DNA from: Spirochaeta sp. UBA5339
GTDB lineage: Bacteria; Spirochaetota; Spirochaetia; DSM-2461
Reading direction: 5' to 3'
DNA length: 64,000 nucleotides
NCBI GenBank assembly: GCA_002408085.1
Contig: DHQL01000013.1
Span: 105,699 to 169,698, forward strand
Every line of letters begins with the position of its first letter. Positions within the stretch are counted from its first letter, which is position 1. Shown in pieces: positions 36,768 through 44,973 of this stretch. The notes under the pieces were generated by a model. That model had not been told where the DNA came from and ran no database searches. It saw only the letters and a program-made list of their open reading frames with translations. A program made the translations under genes and the position numbers.

Positions 36768-37139
36768 ATGAACAGGTATGATTTTATTAAAAACACACTT
36801 CTGTTTATTCTCTTCTTTCTTTTCCAGTGGTTTGCTCAGTATGCAGCCGCAAGGCTCTCCGACGGAGGGAGCAAACTTTTTCATATCCTGATGTACGGCG
36901 GATTCTTCCTCAGAGCCCTTGTATGGATTGAGATCCTGAGGGACATGAAGCTGATCTCGGCATTCAGCATCAGCAGCCTCAGCTACCTTATCATTCCACT
37001 CTTATCCTGGAGATTTACGGGAGAGGAGTATAAAAGCTCCTATCTTCTTGGCGGCCTTCTGATTCTGGCCGGAATACTTATCTTTTCGGTGGGTGAGCAG
37101 AGAGAGCAGAGTCCTGAACCTGCGGGAGAGAGCCTGTGA
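36768..37139 (+). CDS. Half-size DMT/SMR-like transporter subunit A
   Basis: This 123-residue protein has four predicted membrane helices in the EamA/SMR pattern. The fourth helix (YLLGGLLILAGILIFSVGE) is typical of drug/metabolite transporter half-units, followed by a hydrophilic C-terminal tail. It overlaps the next gene by 4 nt, and that gene is a second four-helix half. Such pairs, for example ArnE/ArnF or paired SMR proteins, form heterodimers. The substrate is unknown. Confidence 0.8.
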   Translation: MNRYDFIKNTLLFILFFLFQWFAQYAAARLSDGGSKLFHILMYGGFFLRALVWIEILRDMKLISAFSISSLSYLIIPLLSWRFTGEEYKSSYLLGGLLILAGILIFSVGEQREQSPEPAGESL

Positions 37140-37477
37140 TCGCCTATCTGCTGATGGTTGCCATACTTTTGATGGTATCGGGAGGACAGACCCTTCTGAA
37201 GAAGGGAATACAGTCGGGTAAGGAGAGGGGAAGGAGCCGTCTGGTCTCTCTGTTTCATCCCTATGTTCTTCTGGCGGGTGTTCTTGCCGCCATTTCTCCC
37301 TTTCTCTACATCCGGGTCGTAGCCATGCTGGGACTCTCATCGGCCTTCGGCCTCAATGCCCTGGGCTATCCTCTGATCTTCCTTCTCTCATGGATCTTTC
37401 TCAAGGAAAGATCCAACCCCTGGCACTGGACCGGGCTGATTCTGATCAGTGCCGGCGTCTTTACCTGGTCTCTATAG
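37136..37477 (+). CDS. Half-size DMT/SMR-like transporter subunit B
   Basis: This 113-residue protein uses a GTG start inside the preceding stop codon. Four membrane helices are seen. The third/fourth helix block (SSAFGLNALGYPLIFLLSWIFLKERSNPWHWTGLILISAGVF) is a clear EamA/SMR signature. Translational coupling and the shared fold with the upstream gene support an obligate heterodimer. The pair resembles undecaprenyl-linked aminosugar flippases in layout, but no such pathway is nearby. Confidence 0.82.
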   Translation: MIAYLLMVAILLMVSGGQTLLKKGIQSGKERGRSRLVSLFHPYVLLAGVLAAISPFLYIRVVAMLGLSSAFGLNALGYPLIFLLSWIFLKERSNPWHWTGLILISAGVFTWSL

Positions 37478-37482
37478 ATCCG

Positions 37483-37509
37483 AAAAAGGCCGCTCCCGGA
37501 AGAGCGGCC
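37483..37509 (-). terminator. Terminator of the beta-galactosidase gene (minus strand)
   Basis: GGCCGCTC and GAGCGGCC form a perfect 8-bp stem with a 6-nt loop. On the minus strand it is followed by TTTTT. It may also work in the other direction for the transporter pair. Confidence 0.85.
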
Positions 37510-37551
37510 CTGTTCAAATCAGATCCCTTTCACCAGGGAAGTCTTTATGCC

Positions 37552-40500
37552 TTACTTTGTGCTCAGACTGAAGCTGAAGCGGTAGACACCGGGAGCAAGC
37601 TCGTACTCGGGTCTTGTCTGGGGACCGCAGCTTCCTGTACCCAGTCCGCGCTGTGCCAGATCAAGGGTCAGCCAGGTCTCTTTCCGCTCGGGAAGGTCTG
37701 TGACATGGCGTGAACCGTAAAGATCGGCAGCGCTGTGGTGGAGGGCGGAGAACTCAAAGGCTCTGTCTCCCTCTACTCTGATGGTCCGCTCACCGTCACC
37801 GATCTCCATCCATCTTGTGGAGCAGTGGTTTCCGCACTCCTGGGGCAGGATGTAGGGAACAAACTGCTCTGTTACACTCTGATCCCAGATACCGTAGAAG
37901 GCGGAGACATCACGGTCGATGTAGCTCTCGTGGGGACCTCTTCCGTACCAGCTGAGTTCCTCGAATCCCTCTTTCAGGGGGAGGATAAGTCCCACTCTGG
38001 GAAGGCTTGGGTATTCGGCGGGGATATTGATCTCCGTATCGATCTTCAGGCTGCCGCTGAACTTCTGGGTCATGGTTATCTCGGGCATGCCCTCTGCCGC
38101 CTTGTAGGTCTTCAGTACAGTCAGGCTCTCCTCTGTATCAGAGATAACTTCAGTGTTCACCAGAGTCAGTCTGTCCAGGCCCGCTTTTGTCCACTGTCCC
38201 AGGGGTTTTTCCTCCTGTCCGGACCACTCGCGGATACCGTCGTTGTCGGTGGCGGCACGCCAGAGATTCAGTTCCAGCCCCTCTGCCAACAATGCTGCTT
38301 CTCCGTCCTTAAGCTGGATCTTTCCATCTTCCAGAACCGCCTTCAGGCTGCTTTCAGAGGTTTCATCATCCCACTCTGTGCTGAAGATATAGTCCCCTGA
38401 CAGCTTAAGCTGCTCCGAGGCAATCACATGTCCGGCCTTACACCATCTCTGTGCTTCTTTTACGGAAACATTAATGTTCAGGAAGAACTCCTCACCGGAC
38501 GCCGCGGGGGGCAGGGATACGGGGAGGGCAAGCTCCGCCTCTTCTCCCGCCTTCAGGGCAGGGAGATTCAGATCACCCGAGGCAACGGGTTCACCGTTTT
38601 TCAGCAGCTCCCAGGAGGCTTCCATCCAGCCTAGATCTGTAAAGTCCTGCTTGTTCTTCAGTACAATAGTGGTCAGTCGGCCTTCTCCTGACTTCAGGGT
38701 AAAGCTGACGGGCTGCTTCAGGTACTTGCACTCCTCCATGGCGGGGTGGGGTGTTCTGTCGGGCCAGATCAGGCCGTTGATACAGAAGTCGGAGTCATGG
38801 ACGGGCTCTTCGTAGTCGCCTCCGTAGGCCCAGTACTCTCTTCCGTCTTCGGTCTTTTTGGTAAGTCCCTGGTCGACCCAGTCCCAGATAAAACCACCCT
38901 GCAGGCCGTGAACATTCTCGAAGATATTCCAGTAGTCCTTAAGGCTTCCGTTGCTGTTTCCCATGGCGTGGGAGTATTCACAGGCGATGTAGGGACGGTG
39001 GTCCTCTGTTTCCTGTGCAAAGTGGAGCATATCCTCCACGGTTTCGTACATGGGACAGTAGACATCGGTAGCGAAGGCACCCCAGCCGGTCTTGTGAACA
39101 TTGGCTGACTGTCCCCACTCACCTCGGCAGGCACCCTCGTAGTGGAGGACTCTGGTATCGTCGAACTTTCTGATCCATCCGGCACAGGCGTCGTGGTTGG
39201 GACCGTATCCGGACTCATTACCCAGGGACCACATGATGATGGAGGGGTGGTTCTTGTCTCTGTGAACCATTCTCTGGACCCGGTTCAGCATGGCACCGCA
39301 GAAGCGGATATCACGGCACACCTGGTCGTAGTAGTCGTGGGTCTCGATATTCGCCTCATCTACCAGATAGATACCCCACTCGTCGCAGAGATCGTACCAC
39401 TCGGGGGTGTTGGGGTAGTGAGCCGTTCTTACGGCGTTGAAGTTGTACTGTTTCAGAAGTTCCAGGTCTTTGATCATTCCCTCGCGGGTAACGGTCTTCC
39501 CTGTTTCGGGCTCATGTTCATGGCGGTTTACACCCTTGATCATCACGGCCTTGCCGTTGATCAGAAGCTCCCGGTTTTTAATTTCAACCTTACGGAAACC
39601 GGTTCGGCAGCTGACCGCCTCCACAACCGAGCCGTCGGGGGCATTGAGGCTGACAACCATGGTATAGAGAACGGGATCTTCCGAGGACCAGAGGCTGATG
39701 TCCTCAACTTTAACGGTCTTGCGGATCTGCCGTTCTCCTGTTTTATCCTCTTCGGTCAGGCGGACATCCTTGAACCGGGTCTCTCCCAGGTCCTTATCCT
39801 CCCATTTCAGACTGCCTTCACTGTCGTAAAGTGCCGCAGATACGGTGTAGGTCTTGTCCGTAGCTGTCAGGGCATCGGTCTGGATGGCGATCCTCATCTC
39901 TCCGGCGCCGTCGGCCGCGGGCTCGGACTGTACAAAGAGGTCGGCGATTCGCTCTTCGGCGGTGGAGTAGATATAAACATCCCGGTAGATACCGGCCATC
40001 CACCAGTGGTCCTGGTCTTCCATAAAACTGCCGTCGGACCAGCGGAGGACTACGGCACAGAGGCTGTTTCCACCCTCTTTTACATAGGGGGTGATATCAA
40101 AGGCTGCGGGGGTTCTGGAATCCTTGCTGAATCCCACTTCCTCTCCGTTGATAAAGAGGAAGAATGCGGACTCAACACCGTCAAAGTGAATGACCGTGCG
40201 GCGCTCCTTCCAGCCTTCGGGGAGGGTGAATGCTGTGTGGTAGATACCGGTGGGGTTCTCCTCGGGCACATGGGGCGCCTTGACGGTAAAGGGCATCTGA
40301 ACATTGGTGTACCAGGGGTAGTCTCCGGTATCCTCCATGGTCCAGTTGGCGGGAACGGTGATCTTCCGGCTTCCCGCGGGCACAGCCTTTGTGTCGGCGG
40401 CAGTTACCTCTTCGGGTTTGTTTTTAAGAAGGAAATCCCACTGGCCGTTGAGCTTTTTATACCAGGGGGACGCCTCGGGATTCCGCTGGAGCGCGGTTTC

Positions 40501-40605
40501 GGTGTCCGCGAAGGGAAAGAGGGTCGCTCTGGGTGAGATTGCTGAAATGGACGGCAGCTCGGGCTGAATCCACGGTTTTGATGCTGATAGAGGTGAAAAG
40601 GACAT
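37552..40605 (-). CDS. lacZ: Beta-galactosidase, GH2 (LacZ type)
   Basis: This 1017-residue enzyme has the full LacZ domain order: sugar-binding jelly roll, two immunoglobulin-like domains around a TIM barrel, and the C-terminal beta-galactosidase small chain. The acid/base Glu is in SLGNESGYGPNHD (near residue 464) and the nucleophile Glu in ACEYSHAMGNS (near residue 543). These are close to the E. coli positions 461 and 537. There is no signal peptide, so it is cytoplasmic. AAGGAG lies 6 nt before the ATG. It is divergent from an AraC regulator that probably controls it, and no lactose permease is adjacent. Confidence 0.95.
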   Translation of the reverse strand: MSFSPLSASKPWIQPELPSISAISPRATLFPFADTETALQRNPEASPWYKKLNGQWDFLLKNKPEEVTAADTKAVPAGSRKITVPANWTMEDTGDYPWYTNVQMPFTVKAPHVPEENPTGIYHTAFTLPEGWKERRTVIHFDGVESAFFLFINGEEVGFSKDSRTPAAFDITPYVKEGGNSLCAVVLRWSDGSFMEDQDHWWMAGIYRDVYIYSTAEERIADLFVQSEPAADGAGEMRIAIQTDALTATDKTYTVSAALYDSEGSLKWEDKDLGETRFKDVRLTEEDKTGERQIRKTVKVEDISLWSSEDPVLYTMVVSLNAPDGSVVEAVSCRTGFRKVEIKNRELLINGKAVMIKGVNRHEHEPETGKTVTREGMIKDLELLKQYNFNAVRTAHYPNTPEWYDLCDEWGIYLVDEANIETHDYYDQVCRDIRFCGAMLNRVQRMVHRDKNHPSIIMWSLGNESGYGPNHDACAGWIRKFDDTRVLHYEGACRGEWGQSANVHKTGWGAFATDVYCPMYETVEDMLHFAQETEDHRPYIACEYSHAMGNSNGSLKDYWNIFENVHGLQGGFIWDWVDQGLTKKTEDGREYWAYGGDYEEPVHDSDFCINGLIWPDRTPHPAMEECKYLKQPVSFTLKSGEGRLTTIVLKNKQDFTDLGWMEASWELLKNGEPVASGDLNLPALKAGEEAELALPVSLPPAASGEEFFLNINVSVKEAQRWCKAGHVIASEQLKLSGDYIFSTEWDDETSESSLKAVLEDGKIQLKDGEAALLAEGLELNLWRAATDNDGIREWSGQEEKPLGQWTKAGLDRLTLVNTEVISDTEESLTVLKTYKAAEGMPEITMTQKFSGSLKIDTEINIPAEYPSLPRVGLILPLKEGFEELSWYGRGPHESYIDRDVSAFYGIWDQSVTEQFVPYILPQECGNHCSTRWMEIGDGERTIRVEGDRAFEFSALHHSAADLYGSRHVTDLPERKETWLTLDLAQRGLGTGSCGPQTRPEYELAPGVYRFSFSLSTK

Positions 40606-40655
40606 GCTTAACTCCTTGATATTTGTTTAATGGTATGGTTTCCGAATTTTATATC

Positions 40656-40669
40656 TGTGTTTTAACACA
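40656..40669. promoter_or_regulatory. Operator candidate between lacZ and araC-type regulator
   Basis: TGTGTT and AACACA flank a TT centre as a perfect inverted repeat. A further copy of the half-site, TGTGTTAA, occurs at 40709-40716 just before the regulator start. This arrangement in the divergent gap suggests binding by the AraC-family protein. Confidence 0.55.
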
Positions 40670-40716
40670 AGAATTAGGGTGGTAAAATGGGGCTTATGGT
40701 ATATATAATGTGTTAA

Positions 40717-41607
40717 ATGGTATTTCCCGGCAACGACAAAATAAAGGATCAGCTCATCTTCCGGTCTCTGGGAGAATCCTCCCGCCGTCAGAGAATCGGA
40801 TGCGGCTTTATGAACAAGAGGGGGATAACCTTTGATGAGCACAACAGTCTCTTTACAACCTATGCCCTGATCTATGTGATCCGGGGGCAGGGGACCTATG
40901 TGGATGAAGAGGGGCAGGAGACTCCTCTGACCGCAGGCTCCCTCTTTCAGCGGCATCCCGGCATGATTCACTCAACAATTATTGATCCCGAAAGCGGATG
41001 GCAGGAGTGTTTTCTCGATCTGGGAGAGGATCTCTACAGGGCACTGGTGACAATGCGTCTTGTTCTGCCCGAGGAGAAGGTATGCTGGCTGCCTCCCGGC
41101 AGCGGTATCGAGGAGGAGTTCTACAGAATGATGATCAGTCTGAAGGAGTCAACCGAGCGAGAGCTTCCTCACTACAGCATGAGCATTATGCAGTTCTGCG
41201 CCTCTCTGCTGGAGAGGGCCCGCAAGGGGGATGAGCCTGAGTGGGTCAGAATCGAACAGAGCTGCCAGGATTTTAACCGCCGACTTGATGAACGGCTTGA
41301 TCTTAAAGAGTACTGCCGGGACAGAGGCTGGGGGTATGAATCTTTCAGAAAGGACTTTACCAGGAAAATGGGACTTTCCCCGGGGCAGTATATTATTCAG
41401 CGCCGGATGGATGAGGCTTGCCGGCTGCTTAGAACCGGACATCTCTCTGTTAAGGAAACTGCACAGAAGCTGGGCTATAGGAGTCCCTATGAGTTCTCCG
41501 CACAGTTCAGACGGTTTACGGGCTGGTCTCCCAGGGACTACCGTGGAGCCCAGCCTTCCGGGGAAGATCAGAGCTCCGAGGAAGATCAGCCTCTGGCTGC
41601 CAGATAG
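40717..41607 (+). CDS. AraC-family transcriptional regulator
   Basis: This 296-residue protein has an N-terminal cupin sugar-binding domain (about residues 25-110, including GQGTYVDEEGQETPLTAGSLFQRHPG). The C-terminal AraC double helix-turn-helix (about residues 185-290) has GLSPGQYIIQRRMDEACRLL and ETAQKLGYRSPYEFSAQFRRFTGWSPRDYR. It is divergent from lacZ with a 111-nt gap, so it probably activates lacZ in response to a galactoside. There is no strong ribosome binding site at the ATG. Its 3' end overlaps the converging gene by 22 nt. Confidence 0.9.
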   Translation: MVFPGNDKIKDQLIFRSLGESSRRQRIGCGFMNKRGITFDEHNSLFTTYALIYVIRGQGTYVDEEGQETPLTAGSLFQRHPGMIHSTIIDPESGWQECFLDLGEDLYRALVTMRLVLPEEKVCWLPPGSGIEEEFYRMMISLKESTERELPHYSMSIMQFCASLLERARKGDEPEWVRIEQSCQDFNRRLDERLDLKEYCRDRGWGYESFRKDFTRKMGLSPGQYIIQRRMDEACRLLRTGHLSVKETAQKLGYRSPYEFSAQFRRFTGWSPRDYRGAQPSGEDQSSEEDQPLAAR

Positions 41608-41813
41608 TCTCTGACAATCTTGGTGATAAGAAGGGCTGTGGGAATCAGGTGGTAGAACACATCAAAAATATCGATGGGTTTCTTCAGGGTCCCTTCCCTG
41701 AGCATATGGAATTTTTCAACCAGATGGGGCTGAGGGGTAAAGGGTGCCAGCAACATAAGCACCGAAAATAGAATCAGCATTGAATAGTCAATTTTGTCCA
41801 GAAATGAAAACAC
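41586..41813 (-). CDS. Small two-helix membrane protein (often mislabelled RND transporter)
   Basis: This 75-residue protein uses a GTG start with AAGGAG six bases upstream. It has two membrane helices (about residues 10-28 and 52-68) joined by HLVEKFHMLREGTLKKPIDIFD. Short proteins with this central HLVEK...PIDIFDL block recur across bacteria and are sometimes annotated as RND transporter, although they are far too small to be one. The role is unknown. The last 22 nt overlap the AraC gene on the other strand. Confidence 0.8.
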   Translation of the reverse strand: MFSFLDKIDYSMLILFSVLMLLAPFTPQPHLVEKFHMLREGTLKKPIDIFDVFYHLIPTALLITKIVRDYLAARG

Positions 41814-41851
41814 TCTGTTCTCCTTGGTTTATCTTAAGAGGCAATTTTAGA

Positions 41852-42226
41852 TTACGAGGCCCGGACAGCCGGGAAGACTTCATTCAGATAAAGGCCGGAC
41901 TTTTCAACACAGCCTTCGCAGCTGAGCCTTTTGGCCTTGCGGATCTTTTTGCATACAAGGTCTCCAGCTTCTTCAGCAAACCATCTCTCAAAGTCTTCCA
42001 CTTTATCGGGATGATACTTATTCAGAAGATAAGAGGCTGCATAGTAGGCACCGCATACTTTGCCTGGAGCCTTTCCATAGCCGTTTTTTCTGAATTCAAT
42101 AAAGAGTTCGCTGTCCTTGTCGATCCCCTCGGGATCATAGATCATCAGGATGGCCTGGGCACAGTTGACGAGTTTTCTGTCGATTTTTGTTTTAAATATG
42201 TCCAGTGCTTCCTGTTCTCTGTTCAT
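41852..42226 (-). CDS. C_GCAxxG_C_C-family redox protein
   Basis: This 124-residue protein has conserved cysteines in the spacing of the C_GCAxxG_C_C family: NCAQAI near residue 21, VCGAYYAA near residue 58, then LVCKKI and SCEGCV. The family is thought to bind metal or act in redox chemistry, and some members are selenoproteins. Here all key positions are Cys. The start has AGGAAAG upstream. A near-consensus promoter with a palindromic spacer precedes it, so it is regulated as its own unit. Confidence 0.85.
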   Translation of the reverse strand: MNREQEALDIFKTKIDRKLVNCAQAILMIYDPEGIDKDSELFIEFRKNGYGKAPGKVCGAYYAASYLLNKYHPDKVEDFERWFAEEAGDLVCKKIRKAKRLSCEGCVEKSGLYLNEVFPAVRAS

Positions 42227-42259
42227 TGCTCTTTCCTGATAAATATAGATTATGCTTAA

Positions 42260-42288
42260 TGTATATATGGAAAACCATATGTTGTCAA
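42260..42288 (-). promoter_or_regulatory. Promoter of the C_GCAxxG_C_C gene
   Basis: On the minus strand, TTGACA (42288-42283) and TATACA (42265-42260) are spaced by 17 bp. The predicted start site is about 27 nt before the ATG. Confidence 0.8.
42265..42280. promoter_or_regulatory. Palindromic operator inside the promoter spacer
   Basis: ATATGG and CCATAT flank AAAA as a perfect inverted repeat lying between the -35 and -10 boxes of the promoter at 42260-42288. A repressor bound here would occlude RNA polymerase. The regulator is not encoded next to it. Confidence 0.65.
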
Positions 42289-42391
42289 GGAGAAATCAAG
42301 TTCCCGGTTTTCTCAAAGGGAATATCCTTAATAAAGAAAACGGGGCTGTTAACTATTAATATCACTCACAGCGCAGGGGGTAAACAGGGTG

Positions 42392-43024
42392 TTATCTGTG
42401 ATCCCGGTGAAAATCCGTAGCAAACTGGAAAAAGAGTTCTTTCCATACTTCTATGTTGAAGCTTGTATCCCGGGGATGGGGTAGCCTGGCAATCCGGCAC
42501 TCTGCTTTTCCGGGATTCAGTAACCAGGTTTTCATTCTGCCCCCCTGCCAGCTGTACTCTCTGCCCTGTCTACCTCCCAGGGTGGGCATATTGTCATAAA
42601 CGTCTTCACCGGTCATTACAACCAGTTCGGGACGGAGGGTTAGAATTACTTCCTTGTAGATTTCCTGGGACTCCTTCCACATCTGCCGACTTACGGGTGA
42701 GTAGCCGTCGGGGAGAATCCCCTGTATATATTGGTGAAAGCAGAGGCTGTTCCAGAATTTCTTCCGGTCCAGTTTGAGTTTCCCTCCCAGCCCCGACTTC
42801 CAGTGTCTTTTCCCGGAGAGAACCTGTTCCAGAGTCGTAAAGAAGATATCATCTACCCGGTCTCTGCTGAGGTCTGAAATATAGTCCGTAATGGTTCTGT
42901 CTCTATACCGGGCGTCGTAATAGCTTCTGCCGATAACAAGAAGGCGCAGATCATCCTTTGAGCCGTAGGTACTTCCGATCCAGGGAGGATAATTCATTGC
43001 TTGAAAGGAATGAGTTCTGCTCAT
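42392..43024 (-). CDS. Putative uracil-DNA-glycosylase-fold protein, function uncertain
   Basis: This 210-residue soluble protein contains LRLLVIGRSYYDARY near the N-terminus, a central ELVVMTGEDVYDNMP and a C-terminal ARLPHPRDTSFN. The order of a small-residue N-terminal strand, a hydrophobic LVV(M/L)xG strand and a final HP motif recalls the UDG superfamily. The active-site motifs are degenerate, so the assignment is tentative. Two ATGs (residues 1 and 10) are possible and neither has a clear ribosome binding site. Confidence 0.6.
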   Translation of the reverse strand: MSRTHSFQAMNYPPWIGSTYGSKDDLRLLVIGRSYYDARYRDRTITDYISDLSRDRVDDIFFTTLEQVLSGKRHWKSGLGGKLKLDRKKFWNSLCFHQYIQGILPDGYSPVSRQMWKESQEIYKEVILTLRPELVVMTGEDVYDNMPTLGGRQGREYSWQGGRMKTWLLNPGKAECRIARLPHPRDTSFNIEVWKELFFQFATDFHRDHR

Positions 43025-43075
43025 ACTATTACTCTTGTCAGGCTTTCTGCCTGTTGAAATTTGAAGAAAGGATTC

Positions 43076-43100
43076 TCTCCCTCCATAGTTTGGAGGGAGA
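43076..43100 (-). terminator. Hairpin at the end of the gene at 43113
   Basis: TCTCCCTCCA pairs perfectly over 10 bp with TGGAGGGAGA around a 5-nt loop, 13 nt after the minus-strand stop codon. The T-tract after it is poor, so this is a moderate call. Confidence 0.55.
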
Positions 43101-43112
43101 CAGACTGATTAA

Positions 43113-43514
43113 TTAGTCCTGATAGCCAACGATCCAGATTGCCAGCAGGATTACAACCTGGGGCAGAAGAGCTCCGAGCCAGCGGACCAGGTCGGGCTCA
43201 ATAAAGTTGGAGAGGAAAAAGTTCAGAACGATGCTGATCAGGAAGAACACGCAGATAACAATATGAACAATTCTGTAGATTCCGTCGTCAATGGGTACAA
43301 ACAGGGCCAGAGCCAGGACGATACCCGCAACCAGCTGAACGATACCAAATGTTATAGGGAAGATGTTGTTGGACTTGCCGAACATCTTGTTCAGACCGCG
43401 GACAGCTTCCTGTCCGGCGGAGTTATAGCCGTTGATAGCCATAATCCCGAATACGATCAGGGCGGCGCCCAGTACAAGCTGTAGGACAAAATAGACATTG
43501 ATTTCTCTTCTCAT
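43113..43514 (-). CDS. Four-helix membrane protein, unknown function
   Basis: This 133-residue protein has membrane segments near residues 8-27, 50-70, 80-100 and 110-128. A hydrophilic stretch between helices 1 and 2 (NSAGQEAVRGLNKMFGKSN) probably faces outside. AGGAG precedes the start. No family is recognised. It is divergent from the LemA operon with a gap of about 160 nt that should hold both promoters. Confidence 0.7.
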   Translation of the reverse strand: MRREINVYFVLQLVLGAALIVFGIMAINGYNSAGQEAVRGLNKMFGKSNNIFPITFGIVQLVAGIVLALALFVPIDDGIYRIVHIVICVFFLISIVLNFFLSNFIEPDLVRWLGALLPQVVILLAIWIVGYQD

Positions 43515-43675
43515 AAATTACTCCTGTAAGTGAATTCACCTGTATTTAAGAGTAAAACATCGCTCAGTTATGTACAAATTATAAATAGTTTTTTAATGTT
43601 TTTAAGAGGCTGATATTTCAGTTTTTAATAGATTTCTGATTGTCAGATTGTTATATTTGGTACGGAGGTATTATT

Positions 43676-44287
43676 GTGTCCAATAAAATTAAACCGGTAT
43701 GGATCGTACTAGGGGTCCTGGTTCTGGCAGTTGTAATGATCTTCTCCTCTTTCAAGGGGACATACAACAATATGGTGGCCCTTGATGAAAACGTAACATC
43801 ATCCTGGAGTCAGGTGGAAAATGTCTATCAGAGACGGATGGACCTGATTCCCAATCTGGTAAGTACCGTCAAGGCCTATGCGGCCCATGAATCCGAAACA
43901 TTTACTCAGCTCGCCGAAGCAAGATCCAAAGCCGGGGGAACCATTCAGGTATCCGATGAAGTTCTGAATGATCCCGAGAGCTTTCAGAGATTTCAGCAGG
44001 CACAGAACGAGCTTGGCTCCGCACTGCAGAGGTTGATGGTTATCTCTGAAAACTACCCGGAACTGAAGGCAAATCAGAACTTTCTGGCCCTGCAGGATCA
44101 GCTTGAAGGGACGGAAAACCGTATTGCCGTGGAACGAAAGCGTTTCAATGACGCCGTACAGACCTACAATATGTATATCCGTCAGTTCCCAAGGGTTTTT
44201 ATAGCCGGAGCCATGGGCTTCGACCAGAAGCAGTACTTTCAGGCTGCCCAGGGCGCCGATCAGGCTCCCGTTGTCTCCTTTGAATAG
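43676..44287 (+). CDS. LemA-family protein
   Basis: This protein of about 203 residues has an N-terminal membrane helix (about residues 7-24) followed by the long helical LemA domain (YNNMVALDENVTSSWSQVENVYQRRMDLIPNLVSTVKAYA). The distal block NRIAVERKRFNDAVQTYN is also present. The GTG at 43676 is preferred because GGAGG lies 8 nt upstream. LemA proteins are commonly co-encoded with TPM-domain proteins, exactly as here. The molecular role of LemA is unknown. Confidence 0.93.
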   Translation: MSNKIKPVWIVLGVLVLAVVMIFSSFKGTYNNMVALDENVTSSWSQVENVYQRRMDLIPNLVSTVKAYAAHESETFTQLAEARSKAGGTIQVSDEVLNDPESFQRFQQAQNELGSALQRLMVISENYPELKANQNFLALQDQLEGTENRIAVERKRFNDAVQTYNMYIRQFPRVFIAGAMGFDQKQYFQAAQGADQAPVVSFE

Positions 44288-44296
44288 GAGCCCGTT

Positions 44297-44971
44297 ATGA
44301 AAAAAGTCATTCTAAGTGAAGAAGAGCAGAGCGCCATTGCCCAGGCTGTAAAGAAGGCCGAATCCCGGACTTCTGGAGAGATCTCCACTGCTGTGATTGC
44401 CGAGAGTTCGGACTATGCCTTTTTTGAGGTGCGGGCGGCAGTTGTGTTTGCGGTGCTCCTCTATATTCTGCAGCTCCAGATCTTCCACGGCCTCGAGGCA
44501 TTTGTCTCCTCTCTGGTCTGGAACTCTCCGGCCTGGCTGGTCCCCCTCTTTATGGGGGCAGTCAGTCTGATCGGGGGAGGGCTGTTCTATTTTTTCAGCA
44601 ATCTTCCTGCCGTTGACAGAGTCATTATCCCCAAAAATATCATGGCAAAAAGGGTGAGGGCCCGGGCCCTGATGCACTTTACCGAATCCGGTGTTTATCA
44701 GACAAAGGACGGCACCGGGATTCTGATCTTCATTTCCCTCCTTGAAAAACGTGTTGAGATCCTTGCCGATGAGGGAATCAGCAGTAAGATGCCCGAGGGT
44801 GAGTGGGAGAGCATTGTCAGCGAGATGACCGCCAGCTTTGGGGATAAGAAGATTTCGGAAGGTCTGATCGGGGCCATTGAGCGTTGCGGCAGACGCCTTG
44901 AGGAGTTCTTTCCAAAGCCCGAGGGCAATGAAAATGAACTCTCCGACAATATTGTGATTCTGGAGGAGTGA
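44297..44971 (+). CDS. TPM-domain membrane protein (first)
   Basis: This 224-residue protein begins with the TPM-domain opening (LSEEEQSAIAQAVKKAESRTSGEIST). Two membrane helices (about residues 46-95) interrupt it, and the second half includes FISLLEKRVEILADEGIS. TPM (DUF477) domains occur in Psb32 and MOLO-1-like proteins, and their bacterial function is unclear. It starts 9 nt after lemA and overlaps the next TPM gene, so the three form one operon. Confidence 0.88.
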   Translation: MKKVILSEEEQSAIAQAVKKAESRTSGEISTAVIAESSDYAFFEVRAAVVFAVLLYILQLQIFHGLEAFVSSLVWNSPAWLVPLFMGAVSLIGGGLFYFFSNLPAVDRVIIPKNIMAKRVRARALMHFTESGVYQTKDGTGILIFISLLEKRVEILADEGISSKMPEGEWESIVSEMTASFGDKKISEGLIGAIERCGRRLEEFFPKPEGNENELSDNIVILEE

Positions 44972-44973
44972 AG

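Noticed and set aside
39142..40536. Plus-strand ORF of 464 codons opposite lacZ
   Set aside because: Shadow of lacZ; the real product has both catalytic glutamates and full GH2 length.
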